A DNA stretch of 64,000 nt from contig FN648404.1 of the NCBI GenBank assembly GCA_000310025.1, forward strand, positions 175,574 to 239,573. The letters are read 5' to 3'. Both the position numbers and the translations under genes were made by a program. This DNA is from Ectocarpus siliculosus (taxonomy: Eukaryota > Sar > Phaeophyceae > Ectocarpales > Ectocarpaceae). The notes beneath the pieces were generated by a model. That model was given only the letters and a program-made list of their open reading frames with translations. It had not been told where the DNA came from and made no database searches. Below, piece after piece: positions 1-11,489 of the stretch (the stretch's first letter is position 1; each line of letters starts with the position of its first letter).

Positions 1-875
1 CCCTTGAACAGGGTGCACAGCTGGCACTTCATCAAGTCGGCGCCTGCTCTGAGCTTCAAGTTTGGATAAGTCTTCGCCCAAGTCTTGTAGAGGTAGTCCC
101 GGCTACACAACTTGACGTCCACGCCCACCGCGACGTCGCGCACGGAGGCCCTTCCGTTGTTGTTGTAGTACCTGCGGTATTCGTGGTACATGTCCTGCGG
201 CAAAGAAAGGGAGTGAGTGCAGGCAAAATGGGTACATACATAACATTCAACATACATGCATACATACATACATATATAAATACGACGTACTTACGTACAT
301 ACTTCAAAGTACATACCAAGACAATACTGCGCGGCGGCATTGCCATAGTTCAAACATAATGTTTTGCAACACCACCAACAACTATATCTCATCAACGATA
401 CTTTCAGCACAGACAGCGTGGGGTTGGGCTATAATATTAGTAGCCGGTGGCAGCAATTTCATGATTATTGAGATGAAGACACCCATCCGCGAGCGAGCAC
501 ACCACAACAAGCATCCCACAGCAGCAGCAGTCAGTCGTGCTACTGATGAAGCAATAACGTTGGTCGGCGTGGAAGAACAGAGGCACCAAATACAAAGAAG
601 TACAAAGAAATAACGATAGAAGAAGTTCATTGCGACAACTCGACAATTATAATAGTAACTGTGACAGAGAGAGGAGATAGATTCAAAAAAACTATTAATG
701 ACGCAGTGAGTGGGGACGACGTCATCATCATCAGGCGGTCCCCTGCACATGTCGGGAGTGATGCCAGTGTCGTCGTGAACCTATCTACTATCTATACCTT
801 CTTGTGCTTGGTGTACAGGTAGGTGTCGGAGCTGTTCGGCATCGACTGCCCGCGCGCTCTCTGGATGTGCTCGAG
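1..875 (-). CDS. Partial unknown gene, two exons (transposon-type protein with KCxxC motif)
   Basis: Two minus-strand pieces join in frame: one ending at 798 (reads ...TYLYTKHKK, then donor GTATAG) and one starting at 194 after a CAG acceptor (DMYHEYRRYY...), running off the window start. Both junctions are phase 0, so the intron is 195-797. The second exon contains TWAKTYPNLKLR followed by KCQLC, a possible half zinc site. A tyrosine/tryptophan-rich block followed by a CxxC is typical of N-terminal regions of repetitive transposon proteins, but I do not recognise the family. The upstream edge near 875 is unresolved: the frame meets a stop just after an A-run at about 893-900, so there may be a further exon or a frameshift. 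Only about 90 residues are visible. Confidence 0.45.
230..305. repeat. CATA/TACG-type simple repeat inside intron
   Basis: Within the intron at 195-797 there is an imperfect tract of ACAT/CATA tetranucleotides that passes into TACG words. It looks like an ordinary microsatellite. Confidence 0.7.
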
Positions 876-1545
876 GAAGGTAGCAACGAGTGTTTTTTTT
901 CACCGTTCTTCTCGTCGTAGACACCGATGAACAGCAGTGATGAGAGTGGGAGCAAAGGGCGGATAACAATAAAAGTAATAGCAGGCACGACGAGGCGGGG
1001 GCGGGAAAATAAATATTACATGATGAGTTACCGAGCGCAGGTTGTATGCGTATCAAATGAATGGCAAACATTTAGTAATCATATGTATTATCGATAATAA
1101 CCTCTCTGTGGATGACAGGTGTAGAAGTGCTGTAACCATTGTTGTTGCACATACAAAAGTAGGACCAAGATACGATCCGAACGGAGGATCTTACTGATGG
1201 TTGACCAGCAAGAGACCCGACTGTGGATGCGTCCCTCTTGGCGCCACCTGTGGAGCTTGGGAATCCGAGACCCTCGGGCTTGGTCTCCCTCGCCCCTTCG
1301 GCGGCACTCTCTCGCTTGTCTCTCTCTTCTGAGACCCTCTCCTCTCTAAATCTCAACGAAGAGAACTGCAAGCCCTTAGTAGTGGGAAAAGACTACTGCG
1401 ACCCGGGTCTACCCCCAACGAGGGAAGCCTGTGTCCTCATTGGGCATCTCTCATTGGCGTTGGTACTGGAGGTAGAGGTGAGAGATGTCGACAAAATCAG
1501 CCGTGCAACGCGCTCGCGATAAGGCGGCCCTATTGATGGGGCAGA

Positions 1546-2860
1546 CATTTTGAAGTTGTGACGGACCATGCTGCGTTGAGATACTTTTACACCATCCAGG
1601 ACACTTCAAATATGCTGACTAGGTGGGCTATTGCTCTGCAGTCGTTTGACTTTACTGTGCGACACAAGCCGGGGAGGTTACACGTTGTTCCGGACACCTT
1701 ATCTCGGTTGTTTGCTTTTGAGTACCAGCAACACTTAGCCCCGAAACTAACACCGATATGTAGGAATGTCTCCAAGGATCCTGCTTTGCATGTAGCTGTA
1801 TCGAACAGACCTTATCAAGTGGCCGCAGACCGCCTGGAAAATTTGAAACCAGTGCAAAGTGATCGCGAATTGTTGACCATAAATTCGGTTTACATCAGCG
1901 CGACCAACGTTTTTGAAACGATAAACCGAGACATCTTGCGGGAAAAACAAGCAGCCGAGTATGGGAAATACATCGACTATCTTGTGGGGGGAAACGCACG
2001 AGTCCCGGACAGCGAAACAGCAACAACCATGTCCTATTATTTTGTACCAGACGGATTGCTGTTCAAATCGTATTGACCAGGTTACCTCAGGAAACAAACG
2101 TAGTACTTTCACTGATCAAATAGTATTGCCACAAGCTCTCACGGGCTTAGTTTTGCACGCTTACCATGATCACGTTTTGTCCGGAGGTCACCTAGCATCT
2201 AGACCGACTTATGACAAGATCCGCCAGAAATATTGGTGGCCGAACATGAGTCGTGACGTTCGCACTTGGTGTCAGGAGTGCCAAGCATGCCAACGTCGGA
2301 AAACCGCGCACAATCGCACCAAACTGCCAACTGCACACGTACCAGTACAACGACCGTTTGAGCGAGTTTCAGTGGACTTAGTTGAATACAAGAACGAATC
2401 GGTGTCAGCCGCCGGCGTACGATGCAAATATGTCCTATCCATGATGGACCATCTAACCCGATTCACCGTGTTGACTCCGATTCCGAATAAATCAGCTGTC
2501 ACAGTTGCTCAGGCTATCATTGACCGCATGATAGGCATTTTTGGACCACCTGAGATGTTACATTCTGATCAAGGGCCTGAATTTGAGAATAGTGTGATCC
2601 ACCAATTACAGCGTATTCTGAACTACAAGAAAACCCGCACAACACCATATCGTCCGCAAGGGAATTCTGTGTCGGAACGACTACATTCAACGATGCACGC
2701 AATGCTTGCCATGCATAGTTAAATGAACCGTGATAATTGGGCATCGCTACGACTCATCCCACGGTATATCTTGAATGTTGAAAAAGCGGCGTGTTGTTCC
2801 TCTCTTCTGCTTGAAGTTGATAAAGGCACGTTGTTCCTCTCTTCTGCTTGAAGTTGATAA
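1546..2860 (+). pseudogene. Ty3/gypsy polyprotein fragment (RNase H end and integrase)
   Basis: The fragment opens in the C-terminal part of a retroelement RNase H (HFEVVTDHAALRYF, then RHKPGRLHVVPDTLSRL, the usual gypsy signature). After a frameshift near 2070-2080 it continues into integrase: an HHCC zinc finger (HDHVLSGGH ... CQECQAC, about 2158-2290), then core residues in VDLVEY, HSDQGPEFE and SERLHSTMHAM. An in-frame TAA at 2720-2722 interrupts the protein, which goes on as MNRDNWASL and is then lost. Gag, protease, reverse transcriptase and both LTRs are absent, so this is a 5'- and 3'-truncated relic. RNase H to integrase order identifies gypsy rather than copia. It cannot move on its own. 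Confidence 0.9.
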
Positions 2861-2866
2861 AGGCAC
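2793..2866. repeat. Two-copy 37-bp tandem duplication
   Basis: The block beginning GTTGTTCCTCTC at 2793 is repeated immediately at 2830 with no visible change. It lies in the decayed 3' end of the gypsy fragment, so it is a recent local duplication. Confidence 0.85.
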
Positions 2867-3525
2867 AACGGCCACTTGGTCCACAGAAAATGCCAAGGTG
2901 TGGCGAAAAGTGAGCATGACGCAGTTGTAGAAGGGGCGTCCCTCCCCCAGCTATATTGCCTCCACACTATGGGTGGATACTAGCGATGGGCGCCTACCTG
3001 GGGTGCAAAATAGAAGCCGTTGCCCACGAGCTCATGTCAAGCGGAGAAACAAAGTTGTTCCATTGCTGTCCAAATGACAAGAAAGTGCATCAACCCGAAG
3101 CCGATGACACCCGTGCACGTATCTCACTATGTAGCAGGCGTACCGAGGTCAAACCTCCGGCGCTGCCATCTGCACTCACGGATCTGGCTCGGGTGCAAAC
3201 GGATTGGGTGTGGGGTGATTCGATGAAGAGATAGAAGCGTCGCACACGACAGAGCTGTGTTGGCAAAACGTTCCGCCTCCTCTATTTTTCTACTTGAAAA
3301 TAGAGTACTCTTTGAACGGTCCGTCGACAGACTGGTGATGACGCACGTGGTACGAGATAGGGCAAATACGCATTTTTTTCGCGCGCCTTGGTCGTTTTCG
3401 TTCGCTGTCGGCGCCCGTGGCGCCGACACAGTGACGCCAGGGTGCGTTAGAGACCCTTGCGAGTGTGCCACGTGCAGATTTCACGGCGTTATGGACGATT
3501 AGGTTGACTGACCTTCGGTGATCGC
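2867..3525. other. No recognisable gene
   Basis: Short open frames exist on both strands here but none has splice sites, motifs or composition that convince me. It joins the gypsy relic to the palindromic-word array. Confidence 0.5.
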
Positions 3526-3529
3526 GCCG

Positions 3530-3735
3530 TACCCAGGCAAGATTTGTTACGCCGCCTCAAGATTTGTCGGAAGGCTCGTTTCGACAGATCTTGGGTCAAG
3601 ATTTGTTCGAAAGGGCAGATTTTGGGCCTCGAGAAATCTTGGCCAAGATATATCAGAAGATTTTGCTCCCATAATCGTGAAACTGGCAGATCTTGGCCAA
3701 GGTCAAGAATTTTCGACAAGATTTTGTTCCCATAA
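3530..3735. repeat. Palindromic-word array, CTTGGCCAAG type
   Basis: About 200 bp is built from short related words: CAAGATTTG, AGATTTTG, AGATCTTGG and the self-complementary TCTTGGCCAAGA. They occur on both strands with 5-20 bp between them. There is no fixed period, so this is not a simple tandem satellite. Two halves end similarly (GATTTTGCTCCCATAA near 3660 and GATTTTGTTCCCATAA near 3720), which suggests an internal duplication. Confidence 0.65.
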
Positions 3736-3808
3736 ACGTCTGAATAAGAAAACAGAGGAGCGACCCAAAAATACTGTAACGTATACGTATAAGAAACAAG
3801 GGGTTACA

Positions 3809-3827
3809 GGGGGGGGGGGGGGGGGGG
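3809..3827. repeat. G19 homopolymer
   Basis: Nineteen consecutive G bases. Its length in the assembly is unlikely to be exact. Confidence 0.85.
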
Positions 3828-4197
3828 ACTCATAGTCGTGCATGCCGTAGTTGTAAGACCGTTGACCTCGAATCCCTACAAAGCCGGGACGGAGCACGCC
3901 GGGTTCTCACCGGACCAGGCTCTCACATCACCAAGCGCGAAGCGCCGTGAGGTATTCGGCGAGTCACATGAAGGGTGAGCTGCATCCTGCTAAGGGTGTT
4001 CGGCATCTTGTGCTTACTTCCTTGCGTACGGATGACAGCTGCGTATGACTTAATTTATTTTCTGGTGCTTTCACTTCCGAGACAGTTATAAGCACTGCTG
4101 TGTAACTGCCTCGAGGATGCTTTACCATTTTAACACAACGTGGTGCGATCATCCCCCTTGCGCGGAGTGCGGTTTCTCGACCCCGCACAACATGATC

Positions 4198-4790
4198 TAC
4201 TCGACCACCATTATGGTTAACGCAAAAAAAAAAAGAGGTGAAAAAAAAAAAAAAACGGTAACCTGGTTGCCGAGTTCACGAAGTGAATTGGCTTGTTTTA
4301 CAACGTCGTTGCCAAGTAACGAGAACCTAATCCCGATGGCGAACACCGAGAGGGGGGCTTGTTTTACAACGCCGTTGCCAAGCGACGAAAACCCAACCCC
4401 GATGGCAAACACCGGGGGGGGGCGGCTTGTATTACAACGTCGTTGCCAAGCGACGAAAACCCAACCCCAATGGCAAACACGGGGGGGGGGGGGGGGGGGG
4501 GGCCCCAAAACCGGGGAGGCCGAATCCTTTTGACAATTACCCCCCCCCCCCAAAAAACCGGGGGGGGGGGCGCCGGGTTTTCCCCGGAGCANNNNNNNNN
4601 NNNNNNNNNNNNNNNNNNNNTTTACTCGACCCCCTTTATGGTTCCCCCCAAAAAAAAACCCGAGGTAAAAAAAAAAAACGGTAACCTGGTTGCCGAGTTC
4701 ACGAAGTGAATTGGCTTGTTTTACAACGTGGTTGCCAAGCGACGAAACCCCAAACCCCGATGGCAAACCCCGGGGGGTGGGGGGGGGGGT
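4198..4790. repeat. 67-bp tandem repeat broken by an assembly gap
   Basis: Units starting GCTTGTTTTACAACG recur at about 4291, 4358 and 4425, and again at about 4712 after the gap. Each contains a CGTTGCCAAG core and ends in a variable poly-G tract. The leader with poly-A runs before the first unit (4198-4262) recurs after the gap (4621-4682). The array is therefore probably collapsed, and the homopolymers beside the gap look error-prone. Confidence 0.8.
4592..4620. other. Assembly gap (29 N)
   Basis: Run of N bases inside the 67-bp tandem array. The true size is unknown. Reading frames that cross it are meaningless. Confidence 0.99.
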
Positions 4791-5011
4791 CGAATAAAAA
4801 GACTAAGGGAGATACACCAAGCAAATAGATGTTCTCTCTCTCTTCCCCCTCTCCCATGTGCTGCCCACCCCCTCAGCGAGACGTTGTAGCTGAATAGAGT
4901 TCGCTTCTAGCGTGTGTGGTCTTCGTATGTGATCTGATGTGCAGCCGCCGGTGGTGAGAATCGGGGTTGAGTACGAGAGGGAGGAAGGCAGCGAAGATGA
5001 CTACGGTAGTT

Positions 5012-5966
5012 TATTGTTTTCTTTCGAATTGCCTTGATAAATATTTCTGTGGCCTACGGAGGGAGACGTCCCCCGTACCACACGTGCCGCAAGGCACAAA
5101 GCCTCTGCGGTATCCGTGTCTCTGCTACTAAAGCCCAAAATCTCCCTCCGAGTACTGCTAGATGGGACGAAACTGTTGCACAGTAACAGTCTCGGACGAT
5201 TGAGCCTCCCAATGGTACGCACTACCATTCAGAAAACACCCAATTCGAAGTCGTGCGATATCTGCTTCGGGATACAACAGTACAACCCGTCGCGTCGTCC
5301 GATGTCGTGCATTAGGGCAGGTTTGTTTAAGGCGTAGACAAAGGTGTAGACAAAACAAACCGAGGTTTATTGAAACAACTCGAATTGCCATACTGTTTAT
5401 ATTGGGGTACCCGGAACGCATTGCGTACTGCGGGGCCCCCTCGGTCGAGAGGAGTCGCATATGTTACCATTCTGTTCAAGCCTTGTGTCCACAGAGTCTT
5501 AGCGTGCCAGAGAGAGGGTATCGCAGAGACAACTAGCGAGGTGGTCACATAGAAGGCTTCTAGTGGTGTGCCAGCCTCTGCAGCTGACCGGAAGTGGAGT
5601 CTTTTCCCACCCATCCACCCCTTTTCTTTCGAAGGTGGGGGAAAGGAGAGGACGGATCAAGTATCCGGTAGAACTTATAGCTGTATGTATGTGAGGCGAA
5701 GAAAATGGTAGGGTACCATTTTAGGGACTTGGTCATCTGAGACTACTGTGTGCAGTAAGATTGGTTCCCTCCACCGCAGGAGAGGGCACCCTCAGTTGCT
5801 GTTTGGAGGGAAGAGAGAGACAGTCTTTATTGGGAGAGAGGCAGAGGCACGATAGAAAGGCCGCAGAAACGTGTCTGCGGGAAATGTGCTCTCTGCCAGT
5901 TTGGTATCTCTCTCTTCCCTCGGGCGGTAGAAAATATTGATAAATGCAATTCGAAAGAAAACAATA
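5012..5966. mobile_element. Candidate non-autonomous element with about 36-bp terminal inverted repeats
   Basis: The sequence from 5012 (TATTGTTTTCTTTCGAATTG...) returns as its reverse complement at 5931-5966 with few changes. The enclosed 955 bp has no credible coding frame. Inside it, 5340-5600 resembles a second block at 61385-61650 (both start near AGGTTTATTGAAA), so the interior includes another dispersed repeat. No target-site duplication is obvious. Confidence 0.5.
5340..5600 (+). repeat. Dispersed repeat, copy 1 (partner at 61385-61650)
   Basis: It shares an ordered series of blocks with 61385-61650: AGGTTTATTGAAA, a GGGGTCCCCTC or GGGGCCCCCTC element, CACAGAGTCTTA or CACAAAGTCTTA, AGCGAGGTGG, GGCTTC.AGTGGT and GCCAGC. 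The mosaic similarity suggests an old LTR or MITE family. Confidence 0.55.
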
Positions 5967-6479
5967 TACGCTTACATTCTCAACACAGAACTATACGATA
6001 CGCACCCTTCACGCAATTTGCCCCCGAAACGGGACGGCACAGCTCAGCCGTTGGCCTTCGTGACGCACCGCCCGCCTCGAAACCCCCCAAATCGGAGGAC
6101 CCAAAGAGTTCCTCCACCAAGAAGCGCAACGGCTAGCTCAGAGAGACCCTAGTCTGTCACTCGGTGGTGGCGTGCAGTACCGATAGTCAGCTGTGGTGCA
6201 CTATGAAGGGCTAAGTATCGTTTGCCTTACCCCTCTTGATCGCCATGGGCCCCGCCCCGTATGGTGGTTTCATGGCGTGGCTTGCTTCCCGCTGTATCTT
6301 TGAGGTTCCCACGAAATGATTCGCATGATGCCTGGGATATCTCACAACATGGGGAAGCATGACGAAAAGCACGAGGCAGAAAAAGAAAAGGAAACAACAT
6401 AAGGAAAGCGACAGGGTTGCGCTATCGTGCAGCCCGGGTTTCCAAATCTCGTGGGAATCCGAACGTAGCCGGGACAAGT

Positions 6480-6895
6480 TGCATTGTCCACCCCGGATCC
6501 GACTACCTACTGAGGTGGCGGCAACGGCCGAAGCCAGCCGCGAGCTCAGCAGCAGGGAACCGTTCGAGCGACAATTTACTGTTGTTTGACATTGCTGTTA
6601 TTCATTGTCCACCCCGGATCCGACTACCTGCTGAGGTGGGTAGCAACGGTCGAAGCCAGCCGCCGACTCAGTAGCAGGGCACCGTTCGAGCGACATTAAT
6701 TCGCCTGCATGCGATATGATGGTACAGGGAAGTCATGGGCGGCTACATATATACTCTTAAATATATGTATATTTGCGTTATTTTTTTACATTTTTGTATT
6801 GCACTCCGGATCCGACTAACATACTGAAATCGTTGGCATCGATGGCCGAAGCCAGCCGCCAACTCAGTAACAGGGCACCATTCGAGCGACGTTAT
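6480..6895. repeat. Three copies of a roughly 100-bp unit
   Basis: Units begin with CCGGATCCGACTA at about 6492, 6613 and 6809. They continue through GCCGAAGCCAGCCGC to CGTTCGAGCGAC or ATTCGAGCGAC. The last two also share a downstream GCCTGCATGCGATATG. Spacing is irregular (about 121 and 196 bp), so the copies have been separated by other sequence. Confidence 0.75.
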
Positions 6896-6899
6896 TTCG

Positions 6900-9025
6900 C
6901 CTGCATGCGATATGCTTTGCAGGGGAGATATGGGGGGTGGTATTATGCATCGTCAGCCGCGCCCACAACCCGTGTATATATATTTTCTCGTTTTCATGGC
7001 GTACCTACAGTACATTCCACACGGGAGTTCAATCATGTGTAGTGCGTTGGTTCTACACGTGTAGCGCGTTGGGTGGAGGAGACGGTTACGCATAATTACG
7101 CATAGGTAGCCGAATACCAACACCCCCGTACAGGTGGCCTCATGATGAGGATGTATGTATACATGTAGGCACAGGAGTAGACCTCGATCGCTGTTCGCCT
7201 GCCGCTCGGTTGCAGAAACCGAACGTTGGCGGAGGCAGCCGAGAAGTACAAATGGGAGCACACAGCAGAACGCTGTCGAGCAGACTGGGCGAACTGCGTG
7301 ATCTCATGAGGCGGCCTCCTACGCATACCTCCAGAAGAGCACACGACGGAGTTTCACCGCGCGCAACGTGACACGGTGACGGCGCTGCGGTCTATTGATG
7401 AAAACGATGGCCGTGAATGAGGTGTGATTAGCCAACCCTTGATGAGATTTGACACGAAACCACATACCGCGCGGGTTGTTAGGCCCCCAGAGTAGGCAGT
7501 AGTCCCCTTGTAGTTCCTCGGCTGGGCGCTCCAGTCAAGCGTGCTCCATCATCATCCTGCCCTCGTCCCGCAGCCCCTCGAGAAAAGCTACGAATTTCTG
7601 CTAGCTACGGGTCCAAACTTCGATGTAGCTAGCTGCTGCCCTCGTTACACACTGTGCATTCCTCAGCACGTGGCCCTTTGGTTCAGTAGACACGCGTCTA
7701 TCAAACTCTTCATGCAGGAGCAGCGAGGCAGCAGATTGAGAACTCCGTGAGACGTTTCTTTGTGTAAGACCCCAGAAAACCAAACCAAGACAACCCAACC
7801 AACACGCCTCCGGGGCGGCACAACAAGAACCCAAATACAACCGTAGATCTGGGAGATGTTCCGAATTCTTCCGTGCTCAATAATCTGCAGTTTATTCGGT
7901 CTTCGACAACAGACTTTTATTATATTGCGGCACGTTTGTGTGTAAGCAAAGCAGAGAAAAATGGTAGACAAATGTGTTGGGATGTAGAGCTCGAGGCTCT
8001 AATCTGTTGGGATGTAACCTTGTGATAGGTGTATCCCTGGATGTGGCACTGTGTAAGTGTGCAGAGGCCCACAGAGTGACTGTAAAGTACACTTGTGTTG
8101 TAGACCAGATTGATGGTTTGAATTGGCGCTTATGTGGCCGAAAGGTAAGGAAGAGAAGAGGAGTCCTGGGACTCGCAAGAGTCTTGAAGGAGTTGGAAGA
8201 GGCCAAGGGTCTTGGAAGAAGAGAGAAAGTAAGGAGAGTGATCGAGAGGGGGCGAGTACCACAGGGGGCGAGCCTCCAAGCTATCACGAAAAGATGCACA
8301 CATACGGACTAATGCAACGGACCGGTCGCGGTAACAGTCGGTTAATCCGACCTTTACAACCAATCCAAGAATATCCTACTGGACAATGGTCCGATGTACC
8401 ATACTCCTACGGTTCAACATATAACCCGTAGGTGTGTATAATCTACCGAAGACTATTCCGGTAATACTCCTCAGGTGCCTACCTACGTGCTGTGTTTCCA
8501 ACAAAATGTTGCCGATTTATGAAAATAAGGCAACCCACAGCAGCATATATACTCTGCCAGAGGGTTTTGGGAGAGACAGATGACTGTAGAAGTTCGTGAA
8601 AGAAATAGTCGGTATGAACATGTGCAGAGGACGAACGTGAAGCGCAGTGAGTTATCTGTCGCACCGTCGGGGACCACTGCCATTGCACACACACGTATCA
8701 TGGTACATACGCAACTTGCAGATCGAAAATGGAGATCAGATCCATAAGTGAAGGGGTAAGCCCACGCTCGTATGAAACGACGTCCGATGTGGCATGGAAC
8801 GAAATTGTACGGAACATCCCAGCCAAACAAACACAGCAGGCTGCCGTTGAAGGAATGAAATTTAAACAATTGGCATGCCGATACGCCAGAAGAAGGATTG
8901 GAAATGTACTGTAAAGACAAATGAAACCTATATGAGGATGGCGCAAGAATGAAGACGATAAGCCCCAGAGAAGCATGTGCTTATACGAGATAAAAAACCT
9001 GAAATAACAAGCAAGCAGCATGAGA
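6900..9025. other. No recognisable gene
   Basis: Several open frames of 60-145 codons lie here on both strands, but they overlap each other and show no motif, splice signal or consistent composition. I see no RNA gene. Confidence 0.5.
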
Positions 9026-9029
9026 TAGT

Positions 9030-9410
9030 CGGCCAGCACGAACCAATCATTCCGAAAGCGCGAAGGGTCCGTACTCAGGATGGCATACCGAAAGTTTAAT
9101 CGCAGACAGTGTCCGAGGATGAATTGGCGTGTCTGTTGCCGAAGAGACGATAGAAAATATAAAAGATGAACGTGGAATACTCGGTGAGCACGAACTGAAC
9201 ATTCCGAGAGCGCGACGGGTCCAACCTATACTCAAAGTGGCACACCGAAGGCTTACTCGCAAAGACAGAGTGTCCGAGGACGAAGGCGGCGCGCGTGAGA
9301 AATGGCGTCGCTGTTGCCTAAGAGACCATAGAAAATTGAAAAGATGAACATGGAATTCTCGGCCAGGACGAACGGAGCATTCCGAAAGCGCAAAGGGTCC
9401 AACGTATACG
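9030..9410. repeat. Tandem repeat of about 150-178 bp beside the CCGCGG array
   Basis: The marker CATTCCGAAAGCGC (or CATTCCGAGAGCGC) recurs at about 9048, 9200 and 9378. Each is followed by the blocks ACCGAAGG, AGTGTCCGAGGA and GAGACGATAGAAAAT with changes. A related single unit lies at about 18875-18995, also directly beside a CCGCGG-type word array, so the two sequence types travel together. Confidence 0.75.
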
Positions 9411-9429
9411 ACGATGCACACTATATAAC

Positions 9430-9665
9430 ATTTAGGGGGACTTTTCGCCGAAAGTTCCCTCGGGACATTCCGCAGGAAGCGGGACGTCCCGCGGGACATT
9501 CCGCGGAATGTACCGCGGCAAGTTTCCGCGTTCCGCGGGACATTCTGCGGAAGGCGGACACTTGCCGCGAAAGGTTCCGAGGGACTTTACAGACTTTCCG
9601 CGGAAGTTTTCCGCTTCCCGCGGAATGTTTCGGACTTTCCGCGGGAAGTGCGGAAACTTCCGCGG
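9430..9665. repeat. Palindromic-word array, TTCCGCGGAA type
   Basis: About 235 bp is made almost entirely of words around the palindrome CCGCGG: GGGACATTCCGCGGAA, TTTCCGCG, TTCCCGCGGAA, GGGACTTT and similar. They occur in both orientations with no fixed period. Single-stranded DNA or RNA from it could fold in many alternative ways. Confidence 0.75.
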
Positions 9666-10059
9666 CACGTGGGCATAGTTACTCGTTCGGGAACCGAATT
9701 CGACCGAGTGGGATGCACAATAGTCCCCTAGCAAGTACTCCAACATGCATACGACCGCCGACCCCTCGATCGCACCTGCCCGACGGAGTGCTGATGGGGC
9801 CCGCCGCCAGGAGGAACCGGAATATCACTCTGTATGAACCTTTACTTGTAGAAGCCTGGTGAGCCAGTAGTCGAGTCAACAACCCACCTACAACGCCATG
9901 TGTCTCCAGAGTGTCACTGAACCTTTTCCCACATTGGATAAACGAATCATCAACAACAGCCGCGGGCCTAGACACCTCATACAACTACCGCCCGGGGTTT
10001 CCGTGCCATCGTCTACACAGTAGTAGTAATTCATGTGCGTCCATGCTGTCGTCTCTTTG

Positions 10060-11480
10060 CGGAAGACTCAACTTGTTGTTGTCCCCCCCTTTATTGGTGC
10101 TCTGGTGTACGCCGAGGGATTTATCCTACGTGTGTTTTCGGGCGAGATCAGAGACGTTGAAATAGTTTCTTCGCATACCGGTTGGTATTTTATGGTGTAT
10201 GGTTTTGTTCGCGACGATGGGACGCTCACAATTTGACCTGCCTGCAGCATTCGTCATTCGTAAAGATTAATCGGAATGAACAACGTAACTGGATTTGGTC
10301 GTAATCGCGATCATCATCTGGTAATTTTAGTGCTTGTCCCCGTGTGGTCCGGAGTTTAGGTCCGAGTGGCTTCAACCATCGTCTTACATCTTCCTAGTGC
10401 TCTGTTTTGCGCTGGGTGCTTTTCATGGATCCTGATCCTGCGTGTGTTTTCGGTGGGCTGGCAGAGACGTTGAATATTTTGTTTCTCGTACCTGTAGGTA
10501 TTTAATGGTGTATGTCTTTGTTCGCGACAATGTGACGCTCACAAATGGACCTGCCTGCAGCGTTCTTCGTTAGCAACCATTCATCGGAACGAGTTACGTC
10601 ACCGGGTTTGCTGGTGATCGCGATCATCATCCGGTCATATTTGATGTCTCCCATGGCCCGGAGTTCAGATCCGAGTGGCTTCAACCGCCGTCCTCCCCCT
10701 TCTTGTTGCTTTGTTCTACGCTGGGTGCCTTTTCGTAAATGCTAAGCGTGAAATCGGTGGGCTGACAGGGACGTTCAAAGATATTGTCTTGCGTAACTGT
10801 TGGTATTTTATGGCGTATGTCCTTGCTCGCGACGATGGGACACTCACAAACTGACCCGCCTGCAGTGTTCGTCATTGGCAACTATTCATCGGAATGAGTA
10901 ATGTAACCGGGTTTGCTCGTGATCGCGATCATCATCCGGTCGTTTCGTTATCATTTTGTTACTTGTTCCGTACGCTCCGGAGTTAAGGTCCGAATTGCTT
11001 TAACCACCGTCCTCCCCTTCTTGGTGCTATTTTGTACGCTGGGTGCCTTTTGTGGAACATATGCATGAAACCGGTGGGCCGGCAGGGACGTTCAAAGACA
11101 TTTTCTTCGCGTAACTGTCGGAATTTTATGGTGTATGTCTTTGTTTGCAGTGATGGGACGCTCACAAATTGACCCTCCTGCTGCGTGATCGTTGGTAACC
11201 ATTCATCGGAATGAGTAACGTCACCGGGATTGCTCGTGATCGCGATCATCATCCGGTCAAGTTTGCACTGGTCCCGTATGGTCCGGAGTTCAGGTCCGAA
11301 TGAGTTTAACCACTGTTCTACCCTTTCTCGGTGCTCTGGTCTACGCCGAGTGATTTTCATGGATCCTGCGAATGTTATCGGTGGGCTGGCACAGACGTAA
11401 CAGGTTTTCTTCGCGTACCTGTAGGTTTTTGTTGTGTATGTATTTGTTCCCGAGGATAGGACGCTCACAAACTGACCTGC
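10060..11480 (+). repeat. Tandem array of about 310 bp, four to five copies
   Basis: The marker GAYRATGKGACGCTCACAA recurs at about 10213, 10526, 10831, 11150 and 11452 (spacing 302-318 bp). Each unit also has TTGGTGCTCT, TGGTATTTTATGG..TATG, GATCGCGATCATCATC and GTCCGGAGTT blocks. The GATCGCGATC core is itself a perfect palindrome. No coding potential is conserved between units. Confidence 0.85.
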
Positions 11481-11489
11481 CCGCATATT

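Noticed and set aside
4197-4766. 189-codon minus-strand frame
   Set aside because: It crosses the N gap and poly-G/poly-A tracts of a tandem repeat; the reading is an artefact.
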